From contig DBWN01000128.1 in the NCBI GenBank assembly GCA_002308935.1, forward strand, positions 1-5,185: a stretch of 5,185 nucleotides of DNA, in the 5' to 3' direction. The position numbers and the translations under genes were made by a program. Below the pieces are notes generated by a model. That model saw nothing but the letters and a program-made list of their open reading frames with translations. It had not been told where the DNA came from and searched no databases. Origin of the DNA: Bacteroidales bacterium UBA1237 (lineage in GTDB: Bacteria > Bacteroidota > Bacteroidia > Bacteroidales > UBA932). Shown here piece after piece: positions 1-5,163 of this stretch. Within the stretch, counting starts at the first letter, position 1. Each line of letters begins with the position of its first letter.

Positions 1-46
1 AGTCGCTGGCGACCCCGAGCGTAAGGATATTTTTGTTCTTTGCCAT
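1..46 (-). CDS. Partial CDS, N-terminus only, product unknown
   Basis: An ATG at 44-46 opens a frame with no stop before the window edge; the 15 visible codons read MAKNKNILTLGVASD. It lies 63 nt after the radical SAM stop codon on the same strand, so it is probably the next gene of that operon. A lysine/asparagine-rich start with little Shine-Dalgarno character upstream fits Bacteroidota genes, and the upstream leader is AT-rich. Too little is visible to name a family. It could be a chance ATG, but strand, spacing and an open frame to the edge support a real gene. Confidence 0.4.
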   Translation of the reverse strand, partial: MAKNKNILTLGVASD

Positions 47-73
47 AGTTGTGTAATATGGTTTAATTGGCGA

Positions 74-100
74 CCAGGGGCAGGGTTCAGCCGCCTCTGG
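74..100 (-). other. Imperfect hairpin between radical SAM gene and next ORF
   Basis: CCAGGGGC (74-81) and GCCTCTGG (93-100) form an 8-bp stem with one mismatch and an 11-nt loop. It begins about 9 nt past the radical SAM stop codon. No T-run follows it on the minus strand, so it is not a standard intrinsic terminator. It could protect the mRNA 3' side or weakly attenuate transcription into the next gene, or it may be chance in GC-rich DNA. Confidence 0.3.
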
Positions 101-109
101 CCATGAGAA

Positions 110-1030
110 TTAGTCCTTGCAGTCGCTTACGGCACCGACGACCTTGGCGATGGACTCCTTCCAGCGGATGAGTGGATCGTCCTTGTACTTGTCGTAGATG
201 GCCTTGATGTTATCGTCGGCGTACCAGATGGACATGAGTTCGTTGTACTTGGCCTCGGTCTGCGGGTTCCAGTGTCCATTGTTCTTCATCCTGGCCTTCC
301 CCCGGTTCATCTTACCGACCCAGATCGAGTCCGTGACGAAGGGACGGAGCGTAGAGATGAGGCTATCGATGTCACCACCCCACCAAGGCTCGCAGGAAAC
401 GCTGGTCTCGAAGCCGTGCTCAAAGCCAAACTGGAGACAGGCCATGCGCTCCTCGAAGGAAGGTGCTCCTGGCTCCCAGAACTTCAAGACTTCGTTGTCG
501 GTGCTGCCGATGGTGAAACGGAAGGTAATGCGGTCCTTCTCGGCATCGAAGCGGGTGCAGATGGACGTGACCACCTCCAGCCAGGGCTTGAGGACGATGA
601 GGATGTCGCTCCCGGAGTCGAGAATCTGCTGGATCTTCTCCTCGCAAGGGTCCAGAAACTCGGGCGAGATGTTGTGGGTGGAGGGGAACATGGTCAGCGT
701 GCCACCCTTGGGGACCTTCGCGTTGAGGGCCCGCTCGTTCAGGACCTCGGTCTTCCACTGGCCAGGGGCAACCTCCTTGAACCGATAGGCGCGGTCGGCA
801 GCGAAGCACCCGAGACAGTCGCATTTGCAGCCTCGGATGATGTTGACGGTCCGGTCTGCCCACTGATGGGTCCCGAAGGCTCTGCTGGCGGCCTCCTTGA
901 TCTTCTCCTGGTCACCGCTGGCGACAGCGGCGGTTAGTGCTTCATCGGCGGCCGTGACGACCTTGCCGACTCTCTTGACGGTCTCCTCCCGGGCGGCTAG
1001 CGCTCCGGCGGTCATGGTTTTCTTGTGCAT
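110..1030 (-). CDS. Radical SAM protein, spore photoproduct lyase-like (SplB/COG1533 type)
   Basis: This is a predicted cytoplasmic [4Fe-4S] enzyme that would cleave S-adenosylmethionine to start radical chemistry; the substrate is unknown. Seen: the cluster motif CxxxCxxC at C68, C72 and C75, with an extra cysteine at C70, in the context RGCKCDCLGCFA. Downstream, RFTIGST (171-177), the segment EPGAPSFEERMACLQ (186-200) and GFETSVSCEPWWGG (206-219) match the strand/helix signature of SplB-like radical SAM proteins, where a charged 'EPGxPSxEERL' helix is followed by a strand ending in a P-containing turn. The first 60 residues are Ala/Lys/Glu-rich and probably helical. The length of 306 aa is normal for this group. 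The start at 1030 is 26 nt after the upstream stop; M6 at 1015 is an alternative. No partner substrate gene such as a precursor peptide is visible. It is the most enzyme-like cargo of the element; phage and island copies of related radical SAM proteins exist, but their roles are mostly unknown. Confidence 0.85.
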   Translation of the reverse strand: MHKKTMTAGALAAREETVKRVGKVVTAADEALTAAVASGDQEKIKEAASRAFGTHQWADRTVNIIRGCKCDCLGCFAADRAYRFKEVAPGQWKTEVLNERALNAKVPKGGTLTMFPSTHNISPEFLDPCEEKIQQILDSGSDILIVLKPWLEVVTSICTRFDAEKDRITFRFTIGSTDNEVLKFWEPGAPSFEERMACLQFGFEHGFETSVSCEPWWGGDIDSLISTLRPFVTDSIWVGKMNRGKARMKNNGHWNPQTEAKYNELMSIWYADDNIKAIYDKYKDDPLIRWKESIAKVVGAVSDCKD

Positions 1031-1051
1031 ATCGTATAATAATTATATGGT

Positions 1052-1059
1052 GAAAGTTA
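1052..1059 (-). promoter_or_regulatory. Possible internal -7 box (TAACTTTC) before radical SAM gene
   Basis: The minus strand reads TAACTTTC, seven of eight agreement with the Bacteroidota TAnnTTTG -7 element when the two free positions are counted as matches. It overlaps the TAA stop of the upstream gene and lies 21 nt before the radical SAM ATG. No convincing -33 TTTG was seen. It may be a weak secondary promoter, or chance. Confidence 0.25.
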
Positions 1060-1611
1060 TGCGGCAAGGGCGGTACTACTGGATGTGGGACAAGGTGTCG
1101 TGGCACCACTGCCGAGGACACGGCTGATAGACCGTGCCCCCAAACCAGTGGCTTTCGAGATTTGCCAGATGGACATGCCCTTTCCGTGGAGCAGGATGAT
1201 GGCTGATACCACAACACGCGGCATCTCCCAGTTTCCGGACTCCTTCCCATCAAGCGGAGAGCGACGACCGTGCTTCTCAGTGGACTTCACGGTAGGCTTG
1301 ACGACGGGCTGGGCTGAGTGATTACAAGCAGCGCGCTCTTCTCGGTGGTCGGACACAGGGACATGCTGGCTGCTGATACGAATACGACGACGACTTCCGC
1401 CAGGACGGATCTGGGTTAGGTCGATTTTTCCGATGTCGTGACCGGAAGGCTCGTCGGGAGAAGTCCCCGCCGGGGTCTGGGGCTCCGGTGTGGTGGGGGT
1501 GTCGGTTTCAGCGGCGGTGCTGGTACTCGATGTTCTACGGGCGCTGGCCACGAGGGCGACAGCTCCGAAAACGGCTGCGAAGGCAGCGGCAGAAATAATA
1601 ATTTTATTCAT
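1057..1611 (-). CDS. Hypothetical protein: N-terminal hydrophobic anchor or signal, C-terminal HTH-like segment
   Basis: I do not recognise this family. The protein has 184 residues in three parts. Residues 4-24 are a continuous Ala/Val/Ile/Phe segment after MNK, followed by RR at 25-26, which reads as a signal peptide or membrane anchor. Residues 27-57 are a low-complexity Thr/Ser/Pro/Glu linker. Residues 73-130 are basic and polar. Residues 132-167 resemble a resolvase/transposase-type helix-turn-helix, with a first helix around VVVSAIILLHGKGM, then SIWQISKATGL and a recognition-like helix GARSISRVL. If both ends are real, it is a membrane-tethered DNA-binding protein; the RR after the hydrophobic stretch is compatible with a cytoplasmic C-terminus but does not prove it. 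The ATG at 1611 is 21 nt after the excisionase stop with an AT-rich, SD-less leader. Alternatives are an exported low-complexity protein with a fortuitous HTH-like stretch. Coding status is supported by operon spacing and lack of a competing frame. Confidence 0.6.
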   Translation of the reverse strand: MNKIIISAAAFAAVFGAVALVASARRTSSTSTAAETDTPTTPEPQTPAGTSPDEPSGHDIGKIDLTQIRPGGSRRRIRISSQHVPVSDHREERAACNHSAQPVVKPTVKSTEKHGRRSPLDGKESGNWEMPRVVVSAIILLHGKGMSIWQISKATGLGARSISRVLGSGATTPCPTSSSTALAA

Positions 1612-1618
1612 CTTTAAT

Positions 1619-1630
1619 ATTTTTAAAAAT
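1619..1630. repeat. 12-bp perfect palindrome ATTTTTAAAAAT
   Basis: This self-complementary AT sequence fills most of the 21-nt gap between the excisionase stop and the next ATG. It leaves an A/T-rich leader with no Shine-Dalgarno, as is usual for Bacteroidota starts. It is too AT-rich and has no GC stem, so it is not a terminator. Confidence 0.4.
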
Positions 1631-1632
1631 GT

Positions 1633-1929
1633 TTATTTTCTCTTCATGTCACGGCTGGGGCGAGTATTCCGGGCTTTGAACTCCAGGATGGCCTTCTTCG
1701 GGTACACTACACGATGTGGCCCAATTTTGCGGAACGGGATGACGGCACGGGACCGATAATTCGCCATCGTCCGCTCGGATACCATTAGAATCTGCATTGC
1801 CTCCTCGGTCGTAATCTCGCTATCCTCATCCTCCTCGGCAAGGGCTGCGGATTGCACAAGAGAGACTCGGCTGAGTTCCTCACGAAATATTCTTCTTATG
1901 TCTTCTTCCGTAAGAATCGGAACATTCAT
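1633..1929 (-). CDS. Excisionase-family helix-turn-helix DNA-binding protein (HTH_17/MerR-like)
   Basis: This is a small, 98-aa DNA-binding protein, likely a recombination directionality factor or a regulator of the element. Residues 39-84 carry the winged-HTH pattern of excisionase-family proteins: ITTEEAMQILMVSERTMANY (helix-turn-helix), then PFRKIGPHRVVYPKKAILEF, in which the wing 'P-x-x-x-I-G-x-x-x-x-x-x-x-x-x-A-I-x-x-F' is typical. Residues 7-38 form a charged helical lead-in ending in an acidic EEDEDSE stretch, and the C-terminus is basic (RPSRDMKRK). I chose the ATG at 1929. The frame stays open to a TTG at 1974, but that codon lies inside the -7 promoter box, so it cannot be on an mRNA made from that promoter. 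It is the first gene of an operon running through the membrane/HTH protein and the radical SAM enzyme. Known in the family: such proteins bend DNA at att sites or act as activators in Bacteroides conjugative transposons. Which role applies here is inference. Confidence 0.8.
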   Translation of the reverse strand: MNVPILTEEDIRRIFREELSRVSLVQSAALAEEDEDSEITTEEAMQILMVSERTMANYRSRAVIPFRKIGPHRVVYPKKAILEFKARNTRPSRDMKRK

Positions 1930-1971
1930 GAAATAGTCGGCAAGGGGCCTGGTTTTTCCCTCAACCGGGCG

Positions 1972-2002
1972 CAAAAGTAGTAACTTTTTTCAATCTTCAA
2001 AA
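1972..2002 (-). promoter_or_regulatory. Bacteroidota sigma-70-type promoter of the excisionase operon
   Basis: On the minus strand, TTTTG (1998-2002) is followed after 18 nt by TACTTTTG (1972-1979), an exact match to the TAnnTTTG -7 element with a TTTG-like -33 box. Transcription would start near 1965, giving a leader of roughly 35 nt before the ATG at 1929. Just upstream, AATTG (2013-2017) and CAATT (2026-2030) form a small dyad that could be an operator. Confidence 0.75.
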
Positions 2003-2052
2003 CGAATTAACTAATTGAATGCGAGCAATTTAGAGCATCGTAAGGAGCCTTT

Positions 2053-2126
2053 CGAGATGGCGCGAGAAACGTTTAGAAATGGCGAGAAATAAACGAGAAA
2101 TGACGAGCAAGAATACGACAAGAAAT
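2053..2126. repeat. Helically phased array of degenerate CGAGAAAT units
   Basis: Seven related units start at 2053 (CGAGATGG), 2063 (CGAGAAAC), 2074 (TAGAAAT), 2083 (CGAGAAAT), 2094 (CGAGAAAT), 2104 (CGAGCAAG) and 2116 (CGACAAGAAAT). Spacings are 10, 11, 9, 11, 10 and 12 bp, close to one helical turn, so all units would face the same side of the DNA. The array lies between the integrase-operon terminator and the excisionase promoter, about 50-125 bp upstream of its -33 box. It contains no long open frame I believe in. Plausible roles are a cooperative binding array for an element-encoded regulator, a recombination enhancer, or a curved DNA segment. Confidence 0.55.
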
Positions 2127-2174
2127 ATGATGATGGTGGTGATTATGCAATGTCTCCTAACGCCATTTCATACG

Positions 2175-2203
2175 AAAAAGGGAGCCCCCAATTGGAGGCT
2201 CCC
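2175..2203 (-). terminator. Intrinsic terminator of the integrase operon
   Basis: GGGAGCC (2180-2186) pairs with GGCTCCC (2197-2203). A mismatch and two more G-C pairs close an AATT tetraloop. On the minus strand the hairpin is followed directly by TTTTT (2175-2179). It begins about 40 nt after the stop of the 386-aa gene. There is no T-run on the plus-strand side, so it should act in one direction and insulate the excisionase promoter region. Confidence 0.88.
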
Positions 2204-2243
2204 CATGTGACCGACATCGAAAGACGACAGCCAGATATGAATA

Positions 2244-3404
2244 TTACTTTGTCATCGGAAAAACTTTCTCGTCAATTGAGTGCAGGCTTTCCCAGAATTC
2301 CCGCGGAGGTTTCGCTCTCGTGCCAATCCCTTTCTTTGAATCTCTCGCTGCTTCAGAGTATGCTTTTTCAACTAGTTTTTGGGTCTCGGGGTCAAAATTA
2401 AAATATAGAAGAATCCGTTTCAAAACCTCATCGTAGCCATTCGTCGCTTTCTCATACGCCCTATTGGGTGCCTTGTACATTTTATGTAAGAGGAAGTACA
2501 GTTCACTTGGATGCTTAGTCCTACCTGTCTTCCCGGGCTGTACGCTTGTCTTATTGTTCCACGGTATCTTTGGGGTCGAACCTGGATTGCCGTTGCCGCT
2601 GAGTCGGTAAAGAAGGATGTCGCCATACTCTTTGTCAACGCAACCGTATTTGGTGACAGCTGCAACTATTTTGCGCAATTTGATAATGTCATGTAACTGA
2701 GGACGTAAGCCAAGAAAGAATTGGTCTGATGGATTCGGCACAATATATACTTCGGCATTGAGACCCGGATAATGAGGGAAATACTTGGAATCAAAAAGCG
2801 AAGTTGCGATCTTTTTTTCTTCAGAGGAGAAATCGTCAAGGTGTGCCAAATAATACTCGATGTAGGAATCAAGAGATTCTTGGTTTGGTATGGGCTCTAA
2901 AAGGTCAAACCGTGTGCGAAATACAGGAATCAAGTGATTCGCTGTCGTTAATGTGTCGAGACTTGCAAGTTCCTCAGAAAGCTTCGAGGTGTCGATTCTG
3001 TTCTCATAGAGAATGTCAATAAAGCGGTCTTTTTCTCCCCTGATTACCGCCTCCTCCAATTGCTCTCGTACAATTGGGATGAGGTGAATACGCATAAGGA
3101 GGAACTCTACGTACTTGCGCGGCAGTCGCGACAAAATGTCGAAAATATCGCTCGTCGTGACATTGACCTGTCGACAACAATCGGAGATGTCTATCCCTTT
3201 GTGGATTCGACATAGCAGTTCCCGTAAGTGAACGCGTCCGTAATATTCCTGTTCTTCCGCGTAATCAGATAGAGGCCATTTCTGTTCAATGGCACAATCC
3301 AGGACATCAGATGGATCAACCTCCAGATTGGGTCGAACTGAGATTTTGAGTTCATCGTAATACGCTTCAACTCTTGCAATTATCGCTTCTTCAATCGTTC
3401 TCAT
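2244..3404 (-). CDS. Hypothetical protein co-transcribed with the integrase
   Basis: I do not firmly recognise this 386-aa protein. No signal peptide or membrane segment is visible; it is charged and mostly helical, so it is probably cytoplasmic. Residues 58-95 contain LCRIHKGIDISDCCRQV followed by NVTTSDIFDILSRL, which could fold as a helix-turn-helix. A short Gly/Asn/Pro/Lys-rich linker at 268-298 separates the N-terminal part from a C-terminal helical segment with SELYFLLHKMYK (300-311) and EVLKRILLYFNFDP (326-339). That C-terminal layout loosely recalls the end of RteC-type regulators of Bacteroides conjugative transposons (ELIYALH... then FNIDL), but the likeness is weak and from memory. 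The ATG at 3404 is only 4 nt after the integrase TGA, which points to translational coupling, and the operon ends at the terminator 40 nt downstream. Its G+C is visibly lower than in the left operon (43% in 2701-2760 against 63% in 541-600). A role in regulating or assisting recombination is inferred from the coupling. Confidence 0.75.
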   Translation of the reverse strand: MRTIEEAIIARVEAYYDELKISVRPNLEVDPSDVLDCAIEQKWPLSDYAEEQEYYGRVHLRELLCRIHKGIDISDCCRQVNVTTSDIFDILSRLPRKYVEFLLMRIHLIPIVREQLEEAVIRGEKDRFIDILYENRIDTSKLSEELASLDTLTTANHLIPVFRTRFDLLEPIPNQESLDSYIEYYLAHLDDFSSEEKKIATSLFDSKYFPHYPGLNAEVYIVPNPSDQFFLGLRPQLHDIIKLRKIVAAVTKYGCVDKEYGDILLYRLSGNGNPGSTPKIPWNNKTSVQPGKTGRTKHPSELYFLLHKMYKAPNRAYEKATNGYDEVLKRILLYFNFDPETQKLVEKAYSEAARDSKKGIGTRAKPPREFWESLHSIDEKVFPMTK

Positions 3405-3408
3405 TTAG

Positions 3409-4929
3409 TCAATCATTCTTCTTTTGTTTCTGCTTGTACTCCTCCAGTATCGCCGCCAGGTCTTCCTCCGGGAGTTCGGCCAGCTGCTTCAAGAGCTCCC
3501 TCTTGCGTACCATCTCTGGGGCGAGCGGCTTGAAAATCTCCCTAAGCGCATCATCTCGGGCATCGGTACTAAACCTTCCCATGTACCGCTCCGTCGTGCT
3601 TATGCTGGAATGTAGAAGTAAGCCCTGGACCAGAGAGTTGTCCGTGTGAACTTCCTTGGCTAAGCGGGCGAATGAATGGCGAGCGATATGAGTGCTGAGG
3701 GGCTTCGTCAGGCCGGCCATAGTCCGGATCGTCCGAAGGCCGTTGTTGACCATCGATTCTTTCGAACTGATTGTCTCCTTATATTTGAGTTTGTCCTGAC
3801 CGTCCATGCTGTCCAGTTCTCTATCGGACATGATTCGCTCCCACTTGTCCTTGTACTTTCCCGTGCGCATATACGGAAAGATGTAGCTGTTTGGGTCGGC
3901 ATCGTCACGACGGTATAGTTCCAATATTTCGACGGCTAACGGCAGAAGTGGAATATCCTGGATCTTATGATTCTTCTCCATCTGGTAACGGAGTCGACCA
4001 TCGGTGGTGATATTGCGCCACCGCAGACACAGTAGGTCGCCAATACGGACACCAGCACAATACATGGCAAAAAGGAAAAAGTTGCGGGAGTGCCATTCTC
4101 GGCTGCCTTCGGGGAGATCAAGGGCGATAATACGTTGAATCTCCTCAAGGGTCAGTTCTTCACGCTGCGTCTCTTCCTTACGAATCTTGTATGTATTGAA
4201 TGGGTTATCCTCACGGTGTATTAGTTTCTCGTCCGCCGCCTTATTGAGCAGGGTCCGGAAATAATTGAGAATTTTAGCGATATAATTCTGGTGTAGCCTG
4301 GGCGAACCTGGCGTGGATTGGTCGGGTTTGACGTTCTTACCATCAACCTTCACCGAGGACATGTACTGCTTGTTGTCCAGCGTCTTCATAAAAGCCTCAA
4401 AGTCGCTGACAAAGGAATAATCAATCTCTTTGAACTTGACGTGATACGGGTCTCGTCGCCGGCTCTCCATATATGCGGAGAACTTCCTACATACCTGATC
4501 GTATTTCCGGTAGCTGGAAAGCTTACCTTCATTCTTGAACCTATCCCGATACCGCTCGGCGAACTCTAGGAAAGAATCCGACCGGTCGCCGCCCCGCAGT
4601 TCTTCAATGATACGGTCAGGGCTGGACTCTTCCTGCAACCGGCGATGAATCCCTTTTGCTTTTTCCATCAACTGATCCAGGTTGTTTTGCCAGTCATCGC
4701 GGTTTGGCTCAGTATACCTGATTTTTTGACGGGATTGATCCCAATCGGATTTGCGGCTTAACGTCACATCGGACTTATAACGCAAGTGACGACCGTCCTC
4801 CGTAATTCTGAGGAAGACGGGGTAACCGGTGGATGTCTTGCGCAGTTCGAAATTGAAGGTGATTACCTTCCTTCTTTCGAGGGTCACTTTGCCATCGGAA
4901 GTCTGCTCTATCGTTTCAGTGTTATCCAT
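3409..4929 (-). CDS. int: Tyrosine recombinase / site-specific integrase of a mobile element
   Basis: This 506-aa enzyme would catalyse integration and excision by strand exchange through a 3'-phosphotyrosine link. Numbered from the ATG at 4929, the order is: an N-terminal arm-binding-like region (about 15-75, with the Bacteroidales-type FELRKTSTGYPVFLRITEDG), a SAM-like core-binding domain (about 118-240), and the catalytic domain (about 258-460). Catalytic residues visible are R295 in AGVRIGDLLCLRW, a lysine at 319 or 322 in EKNHKIQD, H414 and R417 in HIARHSFA, H440 in LLLHSSISTTERYM, and the nucleophile Y449. It is longer than the roughly 400-aa norm because of an insert around 340-397 between the beta-lysine and HxxR, and a charged helical tail after 465. 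The frame extends to a TTG at 4938, but that codon is inside the promoter box, so the ATG is preferred. It is transcribed away from a tRNA 3' end about 235 bp upstream, the usual layout for a tRNA-targeting integrase, and is coupled to the 386-aa gene. Confidence 0.95.
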   Translation of the reverse strand: MDNTETIEQTSDGKVTLERRKVITFNFELRKTSTGYPVFLRITEDGRHLRYKSDVTLSRKSDWDQSRQKIRYTEPNRDDWQNNLDQLMEKAKGIHRRLQEESSPDRIIEELRGGDRSDSFLEFAERYRDRFKNEGKLSSYRKYDQVCRKFSAYMESRRRDPYHVKFKEIDYSFVSDFEAFMKTLDNKQYMSSVKVDGKNVKPDQSTPGSPRLHQNYIAKILNYFRTLLNKAADEKLIHREDNPFNTYKIRKEETQREELTLEEIQRIIALDLPEGSREWHSRNFFLFAMYCAGVRIGDLLCLRWRNITTDGRLRYQMEKNHKIQDIPLLPLAVEILELYRRDDADPNSYIFPYMRTGKYKDKWERIMSDRELDSMDGQDKLKYKETISSKESMVNNGLRTIRTMAGLTKPLSTHIARHSFARLAKEVHTDNSLVQGLLLHSSISTTERYMGRFSTDARDDALREIFKPLAPEMVRKRELLKQLAELPEEDLAAILEEYKQKQKKND

Positions 4930-4935
4930 CGCCCG

Positions 4936-4943
4936 CAAAGATA
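4936..4943 (-). promoter_or_regulatory. -7 element (TATCTTTG) of the integrase promoter
   Basis: The minus strand reads TATCTTTG, an exact TAnnTTTG match, ending 6 nt before the integrase ATG at 4929. A start site 4-7 nt downstream would fall on or next to the ATG, so the transcript would be leaderless or nearly so. The -33 region (around TTCTC, 4963-4967) is a poor match, which suggests a weak or activator-dependent promoter. Confidence 0.55.
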
Positions 4944-4976
4944 ATGAAAAAACCGGGGGATGAGAACGTTTCTCCG

Positions 4977-5037
4977 GTGTAAAATGAGTGTAAAATAAGT
5001 AAATTTCGTTTCCCTAAAGTGTCATATGAGTGTAAAA
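4977..5037. repeat. Three GTGTAAAA direct repeats upstream of the integrase gene
   Basis: GTGTAAAA occurs at 4977-4984, 4988-4995 and 5030-5037. The last two are part of a longer repeat, ATGAGTGTAAAA, at 4984-4995 and 5026-5037, offset by 42 bp (four helical turns). They lie between the integrase promoter and the tRNA end, where arm-type sites for a tyrosine integrase or sites for an accessory factor would be expected. I saw no copy elsewhere in the window. Confidence 0.55.
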
Positions 5038-5110
5038 AACGATGCAATTTGGCGCATCCAATTTCATTCAAGAAAGATGAAAAAACGGCCTTCTACATGC
5101 GTCTATGCGT

Positions 5111-5126
5111 GATTATTGCATGAATC
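5111..5126. repeat. Imperfect dyad near the tRNA terminator
   Basis: GATTATTGCATGAATC has symmetric GATT/AATC ends and a central TGCA, 12 of 16 positions symmetric. Close by, ATGCGT is directly repeated at 5097-5102 and 5105-5110. Such short dyads can be integrase core sites or binding sites for accessory proteins, but at this length chance is possible. Confidence 0.25.
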
Positions 5127-5130
5127 AAAA

Positions 5131-5162
5131 AGAAAAAGAGGAACCCTTTCGGATTCCTCTTT
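5131..5162 (-). terminator. Intrinsic terminator following the tRNA gene
   Basis: AAAGAGGAA plus CC (5135-5145) pairs with GG plus TTCCTCTTT (5151-5162) with a one-base bulge at 5153 and a 5-nt loop. On the minus strand the stem runs directly into a T-rich tract (TTTTTCTTTTT in total). It starts within a base or two of the tRNA 3' end, so it ends the tRNA transcript and keeps it out of the integrase region. Confidence 0.85.
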
Positions 5163-5163
5163 G

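Noticed and set aside
272..937. Long plus-strand open frame (221 codons) opposite the radical SAM gene
   Set aside because: It lies wholly within the radical SAM gene, has no recognisable domain, and antisense frames are expected in GC-rich coding DNA. The minus frame carries the cysteine motif and family signatures.
1041..1050. AT-rich stretch before the radical SAM gene read as an origin or operator palindrome
   Set aside because: ATAATTAT is a short AT palindrome expected by chance, and there are no iterons or replication gene nearby.
1930..1974. TTG start extending the excisionase-type protein by 15 residues
   Set aside because: The TTG is part of the TACTTTTG promoter box, so it would lie upstream of the transcript start. 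The HTH domain is complete from the ATG at 1929.
2053..2126. CRISPR array
   Set aside because: Units are 8 bp with 2-4 bp between them, degenerate, and there are no spacers or cas genes.
2079..2210. Small plus-strand frame of 43 codons starting ATG GCG AGA through the phased array
   Set aside because: It starts inside the repeat array and runs straight through the terminator hairpin; no promoter box of the Bacteroidota type was seen before it, and the peptide resembles nothing I know.
2150..2401. Plus-strand open frame of 83 codons crossing the terminator and the end of the 386-aa gene
   Set aside because: It overlaps a clear intrinsic terminator and the antisense of a longer coupled gene, with no domain signal.
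4930..4938. TTG start extending the integrase by three residues
   Set aside because: The TTG overlaps the TATCTTTG -7 box; the ATG at 4929 gives a complete integrase.
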